From a virus, in the IMG/VR virus record IMGVR_UViG_3300020478_001370, positions 1-41,819 of that record: a stretch of 41,819 nt of DNA. One strand, 5' to 3'. The notes below the pieces were generated by a model. The model was not told where the DNA came from and ran no database searches. It worked only from the letters and a program-made list of their open reading frames with translations. The stretch's first letter is position 1; the number at the start of each line of letters is the position of its first letter. This document shows positions 32,573 through 39,717 of the stretch, in pieces. The position numbers and the translations under genes were made by a program.

Positions 32573-33234
32573 TGATTATTCAAGGACACATATTTTTAGT
32601 ATTTGTATTATTACTACTTGGTGCATTAACCTTATGGATCTTTATTACTTCTTCTAGAACTAGGTGGTTTGTTAAAGCTATAGTAACTATAGCATTATTA
32701 CTATCTATATCAAGTGCTTGGATAGGATTAAGAGCAATATATGGCTTTCCATATAATTCATATCCTAATAATGAAAGTTATTTCCTTGTTGGTTCGTATA
32801 TTGTAGAACCTAACCCTAAAACTGGCCATAAAGGTAATATATTTTTGTGGTTAATACCTAAAAAACAAGCTAACCAAAAAATGGACTGGTTAGATAAACT
32901 AGGGCTAGTAGTTAATACTACTGTACCACGAGCTTGGATTATTCCTTATAATAGAGAAATGCATAAGCAATTAAAAGGGCTTGATAAAGCACGTCAAGGT
33001 AATGCAATAGCAGTAAAAATCAATAAGAAAAAGAAGGGTAAGTCACATACAGGCGATAATATCGAAGATCGTCAAAAATTTATACCCTATATATTACCTG
33101 AACACCTTAAACTTGAAAAAACATACGAAACACAAGAACCACCACATAACCAGTCTACGTTCGGTGATACCTGGGGAGGTACATCAGACGGTCCACCTGA
33201 TCAACAGGTTGATATAGGCATAGGCAATCCATAA
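32572..33234 (+). CDS. Membrane protein, third gene of the ExbB/ExbD-like module
   Basis: The protein has 220 residues with two N-terminal transmembrane helices (about 7-26 and 34-56) and a soluble tail of ~160 residues containing a basic patch (KINKKKKGKSH) and a Pro/Gly/Asp-rich end. The start overlaps the previous stop by one base (TAATG), so it belongs to the same unit. I do not recognise the family. It may be an effector or anchor for the putative stator complex; this is inference. Confidence 0.6.
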   Translation: MIIQGHIFLVFVLLLLGALTLWIFITSSRTRWFVKAIVTIALLLSISSAWIGLRAIYGFPYNSYPNNESYFLVGSYIVEPNPKTGHKGNIFLWLIPKKQANQKMDWLDKLGLVVNTTVPRAWIIPYNREMHKQLKGLDKARQGNAIAVKINKKKKGKSHTGDNIEDRQKFIPYILPEHLKLEKTYETQEPPHNQSTFGDTWGGTSDGPPDQQVDIGIGNP

Positions 33235-33245
33235 AACCATATCCT

Positions 33246-33253
33246 GATAAATA
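33246..33253 (+). promoter_or_regulatory. Late promoter box GATAAATA
   Basis: It lies 31 nt upstream of the ATG at 33277. The T4 spacing gives a start near 33259 and an 18-nt leader with AAGGAGAG. Confidence 0.7.
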
Positions 33254-33276
33254 GTACTATATTATAAGGAGAGAAT

Positions 33277-33525
33277 ATGTGGTTTTTTCTCATAAAAGCT
33301 ATTGCTGGAAGTATAATTGGAGCCGCTACAGAAAGTTGGTTTCGCGATACTCGTCTTGGAGTATGGTTCTATAATAAAGTAGACAACATATACACTTGGG
33401 CCGCAAAACGCTACCACATAAAACTTGTAACAGATGAAGAAAAACAAATGGCAAAATTTCCTATTCTTAAAGAAAAACTAGAGAATATGGAAAAACGTAT
33501 TAAAAAGTTGGAGAATAAAAAATGA
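33277..33525 (+). CDS. Small membrane-associated protein with C-terminal coiled coil
   Basis: The protein has 82 residues. A hydrophobic, Gly-rich N-terminus (FFLIKAIAGSIIGAA) is followed by an amphipathic Trp/Tyr stretch and a coiled coil (LKEKLENMEKRIKKLENKK). There is a strong AAGGAGAG site. It overlaps the next gene by four bases. Three such small membrane genes in a row after the spanins and stator-like genes are candidates for holin/antiholin functions. Confidence 0.6.
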   Translation: MWFFLIKAIAGSIIGAATESWFRDTRLGVWFYNKVDNIYTWAAKRYHIKLVTDEEKQMAKFPILKEKLENMEKRIKKLENKK

Positions 33526-33929
33526 ATGAATTAAGCGACCTGTCTTTACAGCTGACAGATATTTTGATGCCCTGGATAGGCGTATTAATGTCAATCATGA
33601 TTGCTATTTGGTTTAAAGATTGGGCTACTAAACTTGCCAAAGGTTTAGCATTTAAATATAATCCTCAATTTAAAGAAGGTGATAAAGTTATTCTTGACGG
33701 CGAAAGAGCTTTAATTGTTAAAATAGGAATGGGTGAAACAGTTTTCGGCATTACTAAAAAAGACGGCGAATTCGACGGCGACTATATATGGCGTTACGTG
33801 CCTAATGATAGAATACCATTTCTAAAACTAGAAAAAGTTGTATTTGATCATACTCCTCATAATAACAAAACCGAGATTCATCATAATCGTGATGAAATTA
33901 AAAAATTAAAAAATGGAGACAAAAAGTGA
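33522..33929 (+). CDS. Small membrane protein with MscS-like beta domain
   Basis: The protein has 135 residues: one N-terminal helix (about 15-33, MPWIGVLMSIMIAIWF), then KDWATKLAKGLAFKYN and F-K-E-G-D-K-V-I-L-D-G-E-R-A-L-I-V-K-I, which resembles the pore-lining helix plus beta domain (F-x-x-G-D-x-V-x-(I/L)) of MscS channels. It is far shorter than MscS and lacks the cytoplasmic cage. The tail is basic and His-rich. Its start and stop overlap neighbours by four bases each. It could be a small channel or a membrane anchor. Confidence 0.5.
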   Translation: MNELSDLSLQLTDILMPWIGVLMSIMIAIWFKDWATKLAKGLAFKYNPQFKEGDKVILDGERALIVKIGMGETVFGITKKDGEFDGDYIWRYVPNDRIPFLKLEKVVFDHTPHNNKTEIHHNRDEIKKLKNGDKK

Positions 33930-34246
33930 GTGATATTAACGTAAAAGAGACAACGTCAACTAAAGAGTATACAGTCCCTGCAGAAGATTTACTGCCTAGT
34001 GGTGAAGACGAACATACTTGGTATAATAGAACAGCTGGCATTCTTGACAAGTTTAGGGTCATTCCTAGGCTGATTATGTTAGCCTATATAGTTTGCTTTT
34101 ACGAATCAGTAACTTGGTTTATGCAATTACCTGATCCTACAAATTCTCAAGCTATGTTTATTTCAACTATCGTTGGTGCAGGCGCGGCATTCTTTGGATT
34201 ATATGTTGGTAAACCGGGTGCAAATTTACCAAAGCCAAGAAAATAA
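33926..34246 (+). CDS. Holin-like small membrane protein
   Basis: The protein has 106 residues with a GTG start overlapping the preceding stop (GTGA), GGAG 7 nt upstream. Residues 1-45 are soluble; two hydrophobic helices follow (about 49-66, RLIMLAYIVCFYESVTWFM, and 77-95, FISTIVGAGAAFFGLYVG), with a basic Pro-rich end (KPRK). Size, topology and position beyond the endolysin and spanins suit a holin, but no direct holin signature exists. Confidence 0.5.
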   Translation: MSDINVKETTSTKEYTVPAEDLLPSGEDEHTWYNRTAGILDKFRVIPRLIMLAYIVCFYESVTWFMQLPDPTNSQAMFISTIVGAGAAFFGLYVGKPGANLPKPRK

Positions 34247-34277
34247 ATCAACATTTTTAAACAGCCTTTCTTGTTAA

Positions 34278-34285
34278 GATAAGTA
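34278..34285 (+). promoter_or_regulatory. Late-promoter-like box GATAAGTA, exactly 13 nt before the dnaJ-like ATG
   Basis: One base differs from GATAAATA. The T4 spacing puts the start at 34291, the A of the ATG. No ribosome binding site lies between. Confidence 0.4.
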
Positions 34286-34290
34286 CTAGT

Positions 34291-35157
34291 ATGGCAAATT
34301 ATTATGACATACTAGGTGTTCCTCGAAACGCTTCTGATAAAGATTTAAAAGATGCTTTCAAAAAGAAAGCTATGCAATACCATCCCGATCGTGGTGGTTC
34401 TGAAGAACAATTTAAAAAACTTAATGAAGCATATGATGTATTAAAAGATCCACAAAAAAAATCAATGTACGATCAGTTTGGTACTACTAATCCCCAACAA
34501 AATCCTCGCGGACAAGAATACCATTTTCATGGTGACATTAATGTAGAAGATATTTTTAACTCTTTCTTTGGTGATAATCACGGACATCCATTTTTTGGTC
34601 GTGGATTTCAACAACGACCTAGAAATCAAAACATTACAATTGCCGCAGATATTGAGTTAGAAGATGTAGTACATGGTAAAAAATTAATTGCAAGTTATAG
34701 ACTCCCTAATGGACAAGAACAAACAGTTAATATCGAAATCCCACGTGGAGTTAGACACGGCGATACAATTAACTTTAGAGGCATGGGGGCAAATGAGTAT
34801 ATTCCAGCTAGACAACCAGGGGATCTTCATGTTAAAATACGTATTAAAAAACATCCCATATATGATGTGGATGGATTAGATTTATATATAACTAAAAATG
34901 TAGATCTATTCGATCTAATTCTAGGAACTAATATTAGTGTTGAGACAATACATGGTAAAAAACTAAATGTAATTGTTCCGTCAGGCTCAAATTCAGGTAC
35001 AACGTATAGTATAAGTGAACAAGGACTTCCAGATCATAGAACTGGTGCTACTGGAAGACTATTTGTAAAAGTAAATGGAATAACACCAAAAATTAATAAT
35101 GAAAAGATAAGAGAAAGGTTAAGAAAAATACAGAATGAAACTAATAAAGGCTCCTAA
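34291..35157 (+). CDS. DnaJ/CbpA-like co-chaperone
   Basis: The protein has 288 residues. The J domain (about 1-66) has YHPDRGG with the HPD motif that stimulates Hsp70 ATPase. A short G/F/H-rich linker (about 67-108) leads straight into two C-terminal beta domains ([36 protein letters not shown]); the zinc-finger of DnaJ is missing, as in CbpA. It would work with host DnaK, in line with the neighbouring deformylase and ClpA. No ribosome binding site is visible before the ATG. Its end overlaps the deformylase gene by 23 nt. Confidence 0.88.
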   Translation: MANYYDILGVPRNASDKDLKDAFKKKAMQYHPDRGGSEEQFKKLNEAYDVLKDPQKKSMYDQFGTTNPQQNPRGQEYHFHGDINVEDIFNSFFGDNHGHPFFGRGFQQRPRNQNITIAADIELEDVVHGKKLIASYRLPNGQEQTVNIEIPRGVRHGDTINFRGMGANEYIPARQPGDLHVKIRIKKHPIYDVDGLDLYITKNVDLFDLILGTNISVETIHGKKLNVIVPSGSNSGTTYSISEQGLPDHRTGATGRLFVKVNGITPKINNEKIRERLRKIQNETNKGS

Positions 35158-35662
35158 TAGTTGGTTAGAAAAAAAAGTAGCACCTTTTGATTTTAATATC
35201 CATAATGCTGTAGACATTGAAAAAGAAATGTCAACAATTATGCTAGAAAATGAAGGTGTTGGATTAGCGGCTAACCAAGTTGAACTAGATGCTCAAATTT
35301 TTATTATATCCCCAACTGATTTAAAAGGCTACGAAGACAAAAAACCGTTTGCTATCATTAATCCTAAAATAACTCATGTAACTGAAGAAACAATTATAGG
35401 TGAAGAAGGCTGTTTAAGTTTTCCGTTTTTATACTTTAAGGTAAAACGTCCTTACGGTTTGATAATAGAGTGTCTTGACAGCAAACAAAAAGAGTGTACA
35501 ATAGAACTACAAGGATGGAATGCAAGAATATTCGGACACGAATACGATCACTTGTACGGAATCAATTATACAGATAGAGTAAGTAAGTTAAGATTAAATA
35601 TGGCTATAAAGAAACGTGATAAATTTTTAAAACGTTATAAATCAAGGGTAAAAAATGGTTGA
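35135..35662 (+). CDS. def: Peptide deformylase
   Basis: The protein has 175 residues. All three deformylase motifs are intact: GVGLAANQV (41-49), EEGCLSFP (C93) and GHEYDHLYG (H135, E136, H139), giving the Cys-His-His metal site. It removes the N-terminal formyl group from nascent proteins; phage deformylases are known from cyanophages, where they may favour turnover of host photosystem proteins, an argument that does not apply to a non-phototroph. The C-terminus is basic. It is nested between the dnaJ-like and clpA genes with overlaps at both ends. Confidence 0.93.
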   Translation: MKLIKAPNSWLEKKVAPFDFNIHNAVDIEKEMSTIMLENEGVGLAANQVELDAQIFIISPTDLKGYEDKKPFAIINPKITHVTEETIIGEEGCLSFPFLYFKVKRPYGLIIECLDSKQKECTIELQGWNARIFGHEYDHLYGINYTDRVSKLRLNMAIKKRDKFLKRYKSRVKNG

Positions 35663-37895
35663 ACCAAGTAAACAATTACAACTAGTATTCGATAAAGCAA
35701 TTGATGTCGCTAAAAAATTAAATCATGAGTATGTAACTATTGAGCATTTACTCTTTGCTATGCTATTAGAAGAAAGTTTTGCTAAAGTTATGGAAGGCTT
35801 TGGTGCAGATCATGAACTAATACGTAAAAATCTTGAACATTATTTAAAAGCAAACTGTAATGACATTACTCTTCCAGAACCAAAAGATAAAAAATTTAAA
35901 CCAAAGAAAACACACGCTGTAGAACGTGTACTTAATAGAGCATTTACTCAAGTCTTGTTTAGTGGACGTCAAAGTATTGAAATATCTGATGTTTTTCTTA
36001 GTATGTTAAATGAACAAAAATCATGGGCATACTATAATATTGCAAAAGCAAATATTGATAAAGGTAAATTTGCAGAATATTTGAATAATGAATTAGAAGC
36101 TACCTTTGAAGACGAAGAAACACAAGGAATGGCTACTAGAGCTTTACGTTCATTTACAACTAATTTAAATCAATCAGTTGATCAAGGTAAAATTGATCCT
36201 GTAGTGGGCAGAACAGAAGAATTAGAAACAATTGCGTTAGCACTAGGGCGTAGAACAAAAAACAACTGTTTGCTTGTTGGTGATCCAGGCGTTGGTAAAA
36301 CTGCTATTGCAGAAGGCCTCGCCTGGAACATCGTTAATAAAAATGTTCCAGAATTTTTAATGGAATATAATGTCTATAACTTAGATATTGGTTCTATGTT
36401 AGCTGGTAGTAAGTATCGAGGTGATTTTGAAGAACGCTTTAAATTAGTAATAGCCGCTTTGAAAAAACGTGGTAAAACTATTGTATTCATCGACGAAGCA
36501 CATATGATTAGTGGTGCAGGTGCGGCAGGTAGTAATAGTTCAAACGATCTTGCTAATATGTTAAAGCCTGTATTAACTAAAGGTAATATTAAAGTTGTTG
36601 CTTCTACTACTTGGGAAGAATATCGCAAGTTTTTTGAAAATGACAGAGCATTAATGCGTAGATTTGCTAGAGTTACTATTGATGAACCTAGCAAAGCAGT
36701 TACAAAAGAGATTTTACTTGGAATTAAAAAATATTATGAAGAATTCCATAATACTACTATTACAGAAGAAGCAGTTGATGCCGCAATTAAATTAAGTATA
36801 AAATATCAAGCAGATAAAAAACTTCCAGATAAAGCAATTGACTTACTTGATTGTGCTTGTTCCAGATTTAACCTTAAAAAAGTAGATGAACGCATTGTAA
36901 CAGAAGCAGATGTTCAATATGAATTGGCAAAAGCTGTTAATCTTCCTGAAGAACAAGTTAAAGAAAAAGAAACACAAAACCTTGCTAATTTAGAGAAGAA
37001 CATTAAAGGTGAAATTTATGGACAAGATGTTGCTATAGCAGATATTGTTGATAAAATTCTTGTTGCCCAGGCAGGACTAAAAGAAGAGAATAAACCAATT
37101 GGTTCTTTTGTGTTTATGGGTCCAACAGGAATAGGTAAAACTGAAACAGCCAAACAACTTGCTTCACAACTTGGGGTAAAACTTGTTAGATTTGATATGT
37201 CAGAATATCAAGAAAAACATTCTGTCGCAAAACTAATTGGATCACCACCAGGATATGTAGGATTTGAAGAAAACGCAGGATTACTTATTACTTCACTTCA
37301 AGAAGCACCTAATTGTGTTTTACTTTTAGATGAAATTGAAAAATCACATCCTGATGTTAGTTCACTATTATTACAAATTATGGACAATGGATTTATTACA
37401 GGTAGTAATGGTAAAACCGCAGATTGTAGAAATATTGTTTTAATCCTAACAACTAACTTAGGTGCCGAACAAGCAGAAAAAAGTTTAATTGGATTTGGTA
37501 GTGAAGACGCTGAATTTGAAGATGTGGAACTTAAAAAGTTTTTCCCTCCAGAGTTCCGCAATAGATTAGATGGAGTTATTACTTTCAACAAACTAGAAAA
37601 AAATACTATGATAAAAATTGTTGGAAAATTCTTAGTACAACTTAAAGCTATGTTAAAAGATAAGGAAGTTGACATAAGTATTACAGATGACGCCATCGAC
37701 GTATTAGTTGATAAAGGATTTAACCAAAAGATGGGTGCAAGACCATTACAACGTGTTATTGATAAAGAGATTAAACGTCCATTATCAAAACTATTACTCT
37801 TTGGCAAGCTAAAAGACGGTGGTAAGATTGAAATCGATGTTAAAGACGGGGAATTTGTCTTAAACACTGAGAAAGAAAAACATACTGTCCATTAG
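35655..37895 (+). CDS. clpA: ClpA-type AAA+ unfoldase, both ATPase domains intact
   Basis: The protein has 746 residues, near E. coli ClpA (758). It has an N-terminal Clp repeat domain (about 1-145), D1 with Walker A GDPGVGKT (209-216) and B TIVFIDEAH (275-283), and D2 with Walker A GPTGIGKT (489-496) and B LLLDEIEKSHPD (556-567). The loop LIGFG (611-615) is at the ClpA position that docks into ClpP, and there is no ClpB middle domain. It should therefore feed substrates to host ClpP. It overlaps the deformylase gene by 8 nt. Phage-encoded full-length ClpA is unusual. Confidence 0.92.
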   Translation: MVEPSKQLQLVFDKAIDVAKKLNHEYVTIEHLLFAMLLEESFAKVMEGFGADHELIRKNLEHYLKANCNDITLPEPKDKKFKPKKTHAVERVLNRAFTQVLFSGRQSIEISDVFLSMLNEQKSWAYYNIAKANIDKGKFAEYLNNELEATFEDEETQGMATRALRSFTTNLNQSVDQGKIDPVVGRTEELETIALALGRRTKNNCLLVGDPGVGKTAIAEGLAWNIVNKNVPEFLMEYNVYNLDIGSMLAGSKYRGDFEERFKLVIAALKKRGKTIVFIDEAHMISGAGAAGSNSSNDLANMLKPVLTKGNIKVVASTTWEEYRKFFENDRALMRRFARVTIDEPSKAVTKEILLGIKKYYEEFHNTTITEEAVDAAIKLSIKYQADKKLPDKAIDLLDCACSRFNLKKVDERIVTEADVQYELAKAVNLPEEQVKEKETQNLANLEKNIKGEIYGQDVAIADIVDKILVAQAGLKEENKPIGSFVFMGPTGIGKTETAKQLASQLGVKLVRFDMSEYQEKHSVAKLIGSPPGYVGFEENAGLLITSLQEAPNCVLLLDEIEKSHPDVSSLLLQIMDNGFITGSNGKTADCRNIVLILTTNLGAEQAEKSLIGFGSEDAEFEDVELKKFFPPEFRNRLDGVITFNKLEKNTMIKIVGKFLVQLKAMLKDKEVDISITDDAIDVLVDKGFNQKMGARPLQRVIDKEIKRPLSKLLLFGKLKDGGKIEIDVKDGEFVLNTEKEKHTVH

Positions 37896-37906
37896 CTAGG
37901 AGTAGT

Positions 37907-38590
37907 ATGATGATTAAGTATGAAAGCAAAAAGCTATTTTACGACAAGTACATTTACAAACTAGGAGTTTACAATCCTATTGGGTTTATCTTTCGAAATA
38001 AGAATCTAAGTAAAGCTAGAAAAGCCATTGACGAATTACAATTCAACATCGATAATGCAGAAAAATTACAATATAAAAATGATCCCACATCTTTACGTCA
38101 TGTCGATGTTCATATAGACGATATTCACGATCTTAAATATCTTCTTTTTCAATTCGAAACTAATTCAGAGTATACAATTCGTTGTGAAGGGCGTAAAATG
38201 GGTATATTCTCTAACAACGAAGAATGGTTAAAACAAATAGCAAAAAAACTTAATTGTGTTTGCGATTTTTATGAGCCTGCATCTGATACATTTGATACAC
38301 TTATAAACAATAAAAATATCCTTATTAAAAACCCTCCTTGGGACCACAAATATAAGATTACTCTTGGTGATAAAACCATAGATTCTAACTTCTATAATTG
38401 GGCTAAATTAAATCCAGATAAAGTACGGGTTAGTCCAGGATTACTTAAAACTATCTATGATAAGGGCTATGTAAAAGGAAAATATCTATATTTACGTGAC
38501 GAAAAAGTACTAACACTTGCCCAGTTATTTTTAGGTGGCAATATCACTAGAATTGACACAATAGTTATAAAGGAAGATGTAGATAAATAA
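37907..38590 (+). CDS. Unrecognised 227-residue protein
   Basis: TAGGAG precedes two consecutive ATGs (37907 and 37910); either could be used. The protein is basic and aromatic, with YDKYIYKLGVYNPIGFIFRN at the start, a central acidic segment (HVDVHIDDIHDLKYL) and a C-terminal YLYLRDEKVLTLAQLFLGG. No motif that I recognise and no membrane helix. It follows clpA by 11 nt and is probably co-transcribed with it. Confidence 0.6.
   Translation: MMIKYESKKLFYDKYIYKLGVYNPIGFIFRNKNLSKARKAIDELQFNIDNAEKLQYKNDPTSLRHVDVHIDDIHDLKYLLFQFETNSEYTIRCEGRKMGIFSNNEEWLKQIAKKLNCVCDFYEPASDTFDTLINNKNILIKNPPWDHKYKITLGDKTIDSNFYNWAKLNPDKVRVSPGLLKTIYDKGYVKGKYLYLRDEKVLTLAQLFLGGNITRIDTIVIKEDVDK
38582..38589 (+). promoter_or_regulatory. 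Late promoter box GATAAATA, exactly 13 nt before the next ATG
   Basis: It overlaps the stop of the preceding gene. T4 spacing would start transcription at 38595, the A of the ATG, giving a leaderless transcript. The nearest AAGGA is about 20 nt from the ATG, too far to serve. Confidence 0.5.
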
Positions 38591-38594
38591 TAAT

Positions 38595-38936
38595 ATGTCC
38601 AGTGTGAGCGAAACAATTTTAACAAATCAAGTACACCCAGGTGATAGTACCTCGGTTACAGTAACAGGTACCAAGTATAAAGGCGACGGCTATTATGGTA
38701 GAGCTGACGGGTTTCATACAGTACAATACAATGTTGCTGAATTTAACGGTACTATTAAAATGCAGGGTACTTTAGCAATTACACCAGCAGAAACTGATTA
38801 TTTTGATATAGCAGGTACTGAAGAAGTGGGTACAGATGGTACTTATTTCAAGAATTTTACTGGTAATTTTGTATGGGTTAGAGTTGTAGCAACATATACA
38901 TCAGGTACAATACAGTCTGTACTATTAAATCATTAG
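38595..38936 (+). CDS. Small structural protein (113 aa), marine-phage type
   Basis: It is all-beta in pattern, with GDGYYGRADGFHTVQYNVAEF, MQGTLAITPAETDYFDI and NFTGNFVWVRVVATYTSGTI, a block order I associate with virion-associated proteins in marine T4-like phages. There is no signal or membrane segment. Lack of a ribosome binding site and a late box ending 5 nt upstream suggest a leaderless late mRNA. Role in the particle is unknown. Confidence 0.65.
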   Translation: MSSVSETILTNQVHPGDSTSVTVTGTKYKGDGYYGRADGFHTVQYNVAEFNGTIKMQGTLAITPAETDYFDIAGTEEVGTDGTYFKNFTGNFVWVRVVATYTSGTIQSVLLNH

Positions 38937-38944
38937 GAATCAGC

Positions 38945-39214
38945 ATGAAACACTTTATTAACATAGTTTGGGAAAAGAAAGACGAAGATGTAGATGACAT
39001 AGTTGTTGACGCAGTTCTTGAATGTGCCGATGAAGCCCTACTTGAAGATGAAACGAACTATGAAATAGGTGAAACTGAAAAAGGTGGACTTATCCTTACA
39101 GTAGAAACCCATAAAGCACTTAAAGATTCCGAATCTACTATCGTAGCAGAGCGTATAGCTCATAAATTGTTTGATTTAGGCTACGAATCCTTTGACGTCG
39201 AAATTTCCGTATAG
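38945..39214 (+). CDS. Small acidic protein, unknown
   Basis: The protein has 89 residues and is strongly acidic (WEKKDEDVDDIVVDAVLECADE). Predicted alternation of helix and strand (GLILTVETHKAL, FDVEISV) suggests a small alpha/beta fold. A weak AGGAATCAGC precedes the ATG 8 nt after the previous gene. Not recognised. Confidence 0.55.
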   Translation: MKHFINIVWEKKDEDVDDIVVDAVLECADEALLEDETNYEIGETEKGGLILTVETHKALKDSESTIVAERIAHKLFDLGYESFDVEISV

Positions 39215-39225
39215 CATTAAAGTCT

Positions 39226-39233
39226 GATAAATA
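39226..39233 (+). promoter_or_regulatory. Late promoter box GATAAATA
   Basis: It lies in the gap before the Cys-rich peptide gene. A start near 39239 gives a 16-nt leader with TAAGGAG, spaced 7 nt from the ATG. Confidence 0.7.
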
Positions 39234-39254
39234 CTCTATATAAGGAGTTTTATC

Positions 39255-39356
39255 ATGGCTTGTTCAAATGATAAATGCAAAAGTGAAAAATGCACTTGTG
39301 ATCCATGTGAATGCACGGAAACAATGCGTTGTGAATGTTGCACAATAGCGGATTAA
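39255..39356 (+). CDS. Metallothionein-like Cys-rich peptide (33 aa)
   Basis: ATG 39255 follows AAGGAG (39242-39247) and a late box at 39226, so expression is well supported for so short a frame. The peptide, MACSNDKCKSEKCTCDPCEC followed by 13 residues, has nine cysteines (3, 8, 13, 15, 18, 20, 26, 28, 29) in C-x-C, CxxC and CC arrangements, with no aromatic residues. This is the composition of metallothioneins and would bind several Zn/Cu/Cd or Fe ions. No precise family match can be claimed. It is too short for default gene callers. Confidence 0.7.
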   Translation: MACSNDKCKSEKCTCDPCECTETMRCECCTIAD

Positions 39357-39360
39357 TAAT

Positions 39361-39717
39361 ATGAAGATAAACGAATTTATAGACTCAGAGCATAATCATG
39401 ACTCCAAAGATCAGAAGAAAGATCTTGGATTTAATGTAGCACACGATCTACATATACACATGAAAAACGATCCTATGTTTTATCGTAAGCAGTATTATCC
39501 TGTCTTAGCAAAACTACAGGATACACTAAAACGTGGCGAACCTATTGATATTAAAAAAGAATTAATGCCAATGGTAAACAAAGCAAAAGATCATTATTGT
39601 GCCAAGTATAACCTTCCAAAAAGACCAGAGGACTTGATGCAAGACGAAGAAGTTGATTCTTTAATTGAAAAGATCTATGGTGAAGAGATGGAGTTAATAA
39701 GAAAAGGTGATTATTAA
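39361..39717 (+). CDS. Conserved helical protein, possible internal head protein
   Basis: The protein has 118 residues. It starts MKINEFIDSEHNHDS, similar in style to T4 capsid-targeting peptides (short amphipathic start ending in an acidic residue). The body is helical with PMFYRKQYYPVLAKLQDTL and KAKDHYCAKYNLP. It directly follows the Cys-rich peptide gene and overlaps the next gene by one base. Function is unknown; a packaged role is inference from the neighbours. Confidence 0.6.
   Translation: MKINEFIDSEHNHDSKDQKKDLGFNVAHDLHIHMKNDPMFYRKQYYPVLAKLQDTLKRGEPIDIKKELMPMVNKAKDHYCAKYNLPKRPEDLMQDEEVDSLIEKIYGEEMELIRKGDY

Noticed and set aside
37298-37867. Long minus-strand open frame (189 codons) opposite clpA
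   Set aside because: It lies wholly inside an intact, clearly conserved gene, has Ser/Pro/Leu-rich shadow composition and no ribosome binding site. The same holds for the antisense frames at 6457-6828, 14229-14657 and 10398-10727.
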